Part shown: in pieces, positions 5,117-6,062 of the stretch
Layout: each line of letters begins with the position of its first letter
Position numbering within the stretch: the first letter of the stretch is position 1
From: Porticoccaceae bacterium
Lineage (GTDB): Bacteria > Pseudomonadota > Gammaproteobacteria > Pseudomonadales > Porticoccaceae
NCBI GenBank assembly: GCA_019090225.1
Contig: JAHRWI010000043.1
Coordinates: 1 to 6,062 of the forward strand
DNA length: 6,062 bases
Reading direction: 5' to 3'
The notes under the pieces: generated by a model
Seen by the model: the letters and a program-made list of their open reading frames with translations, nothing else
Told to the model about the DNA's origin: nothing
The model's database searches: none
Translations under genes and position numbers: made by a program

Positions 5117-5377
5117 ATGACAGACACAAAAGCGCGAACACTGTCAGGTAAAGTGGTTAGCGATAAAATGGATAAGACAGTGACGGTGCTGATAGAGCGT
5201 CGTGTCAAGCATCCAGTTTATGGCAAGATTATTAATCGATCTAGCAAGATAAAAGCCCACGACGAAGAAAATCAGTGTCGTATAGGTGATGTGGTAACTA
5301 TTGCGGAAACCCGGCCGATATCAAAATCCAAATCCTGGAAATTGGTCGACGTGGTTGAGCGTTCAGCGGCCGTATAG
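5117..5377 (+). CDS. rpsQ: 30S ribosomal protein S17
   Basis: The 86-residue product is S17 (E. coli 84), an OB-fold primary binding protein of the 5' domain of 16S rRNA in the body of the small subunit. The matches are RTLSGKVVSDKMDKTVTVLIE near the start, with R.VKHPVYGKII following, then AHDEENQCRIGDVVTIAETRPISKSKSWKLV. The IGDVV and ETRP.SK.KSW parts are the recognised family signature. The ATG lies one base after the rpmC stop, and GGGA (5106-5109) inside the end of rpmC is seven bases upstream. It is the last gene of the classical S10 operon. The two extra residues are at the ends. Nothing about it is unusual. Confidence 0.98.
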   Translation: MTDTKARTLSGKVVSDKMDKTVTVLIERRVKHPVYGKIINRSSKIKAHDEENQCRIGDVVTIAETRPISKSKSWKLVDVVERSAAV

Positions 5378-5438
5378 GGCTAAGCAAGCAGGTTGGTTGA
5401 TCCCGGTCGAATAGGCAGGGGCGGAGAGAGCAAAACAA

Positions 5439-5807
5439 ATGATTCAGACGCAGACCTATCTCGACGTAGCGGACAACAGCGGTGCACGTCGTGTGATGTG
5501 TATAAAAGTATTGGGTGGTTCCCATCGTCGCTATGCGCGGGTGGGTGACATCATTAAAGTCACCGTTAAAGAAGCGATTCCCCGAGGCAAGGTCAAGAAA
5601 GGCCAGGTGATGGACGCGGTCGTGGTGCGCACCAAGAAAGGTGTGCGTCGTCCGGACGGTAGCTCGATCAAGTTTGATGATAACGCTGCCGTACTACTGA
5701 ATCCCCAGCTCGCACCGATTGGCACGCGTATTTTCGGGCCAGTTACTCGGGAATTGCGCAGCGAAAAGTTTATGCGAATCATATCCCTGGCACCAGAAGT
5801 ACTTTGA
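5439..5807 (+). CDS. rplN: 50S ribosomal protein L14
   Basis: The 122-residue product (E. coli 123) is L14, a beta-barrel protein at the subunit interface that forms bridge B8 and is the binding site of the silencing factor RsfS. It is conserved throughout: MIQTQTYLDVADNSGARRVM, CIKVLGGSHRRYARVGDIIK, KEAIPRGKVKKGQV, VVVRTKKGVRRPDGSSIKFD and GTRIFGPVTRELRSEKFM. One residue is missing near LLNPQLAPIGTR, where E. coli has NNNSEQPIGTR. In E. coli this is the first gene of the spc operon with its own promoter; here it lies 61 nt after rpsQ with no clear promoter. The likely ribosome-binding bases GGAGAGAG (5423-5430) are 8-12 nt from the ATG, a rather long distance. Confidence 0.99.
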   Translation: MIQTQTYLDVADNSGARRVMCIKVLGGSHRRYARVGDIIKVTVKEAIPRGKVKKGQVMDAVVVRTKKGVRRPDGSSIKFDDNAAVLLNPQLAPIGTRIFGPVTRELRSEKFMRIISLAPEVL

Positions 5808-5835
5808 TCGCCGGGTAGGCGTAGCAGGAAAAAAT

Positions 5836-6062
5836 ATGGCTATGAAAAAAATTATCCGTAACGACGATGTTATCGTTCTTGCGGGAAAAGATAAGGGTAA
5901 GCGGGGCAAGGTCTTGAATGTCCTGGCAGATGGTCGCTTACTGGTTTCCGGTGTGCAGATCGTCAAGAAGCATCAGAAACCAAATCCTCAAATGGGTGTG
6001 CCCGGCGGAATAATTGAACAGGAAGGGCCCATCGACGCATCGAATGTCGGGGTGTTTAATCC
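5836..6062 (+). CDS. rplX: 50S ribosomal protein L24, N-terminal part (partial)
   Basis: The frame runs 75 codons and two bases to the window edge without a stop. The product is L24, an assembly initiator that binds near the 5' end of 23S rRNA and lies close to the exit tunnel. The KOW motif is clear: DDVIVLAGKDKGKRGKV at residues 10-26, followed by VKKHQKP at 43-49 and a PGGI.E segment (E. coli [21 protein letters not shown]). Of two in-frame ATGs, 5836 and 5842, the first is chosen because AGGA at 5826-5829 is six bases away and it preserves the MA start of E. coli MAAKIRRD. A small GC-rich hairpin (CGCC 5809-5812, GGCG 5818-5821) sits just before the Shine-Dalgarno in the 28-nt gap from rplN. 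Confidence 0.97.
   Translation, partial: MAMKKIIRNDDVIVLAGKDKGKRGKVLNVLADGRLLVSGVQIVKKHQKPNPQMGVPGGIIEQEGPIDASNVGVFN

Noticed and set aside
5386..5394. Nine-base word AAGCAGGTT shared with 613-621
   Set aside because: A single nine-base match between two intergenic regions can occur by chance, and no extended similarity surrounds it.
1..6062. Mobile elements, CRISPR arrays, tRNA genes or a new gene system
   Set aside because: Every frame of length is a core ribosomal protein gene in the standard order. No direct-repeat array, transposase, attachment site or tRNA fold was seen.

Overview
This window is the str/S10/spc ribosomal-protein cluster of a gammaproteobacterium. It holds the last 28 codons of an EF-Tu gene (tuf), the complete S10 operon order rpsJ-rplC-rplD-rplW-rplB-rpsS-rplV-rpsC-rplP-rpmC-rpsQ, and the first spc genes rplN and rplX, the latter cut by the window end. 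All genes are on the + strand. Protein lengths and key residues follow the Escherichia coli proteins closely, for example L22 with 110 residues, L29 with 63 and S10 with 103. Base composition looks close to 50% GC. The species cannot be fixed from these proteins; a marine or environmental gammaproteobacterium is a reasonable guess but no more.

Layout: 1-89 is the tuf 3' end. Positions 90-255 hold a likely tuf terminator that abuts a near-consensus sigma70 promoter (TTGACA, 17-nt spacer, TAGAAT), then a short leader of about 85 nt with a hairpin, a U-run and a possible alternative pairing over the rpsJ ribosome-binding region. rpsJ is at 256-567. A 190-nt gene-free spacer follows (568-757), far longer than the 30 or so nucleotides in E. 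coli, with several inverted repeats. The best is a 13-bp stem whose 5' arm contains the rpsJ stop codon. From rplC (758) to rpsQ (5377) genes are tightly packed, with gaps of about 1-26 nt and two overlaps (rplD/rplW ATGA and rplP/rpmC TGATG). A 61-nt gap without a visible promoter or terminator separates rpsQ from rplN, so the S10 and spc groups may be one transcription unit.

The products are parts of both ribosomal subunits: L2, L3, L4, L14, L16, L22, L23, L24 and L29 for the 50S and S3, S10, S17 and S19 for the 30S. L4 in E. coli also represses this operon by acting on the S10 leader RNA. The coding content is ordinary core genome. What deserves a second look is RNA-level: the compact leader, and above all the structured rpsJ-rplC spacer. 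Two starts are corrected here: rplV begins at 3471 and rpmC at 4924, both from Shine-Dalgarno spacing or overlap and from exact family length.
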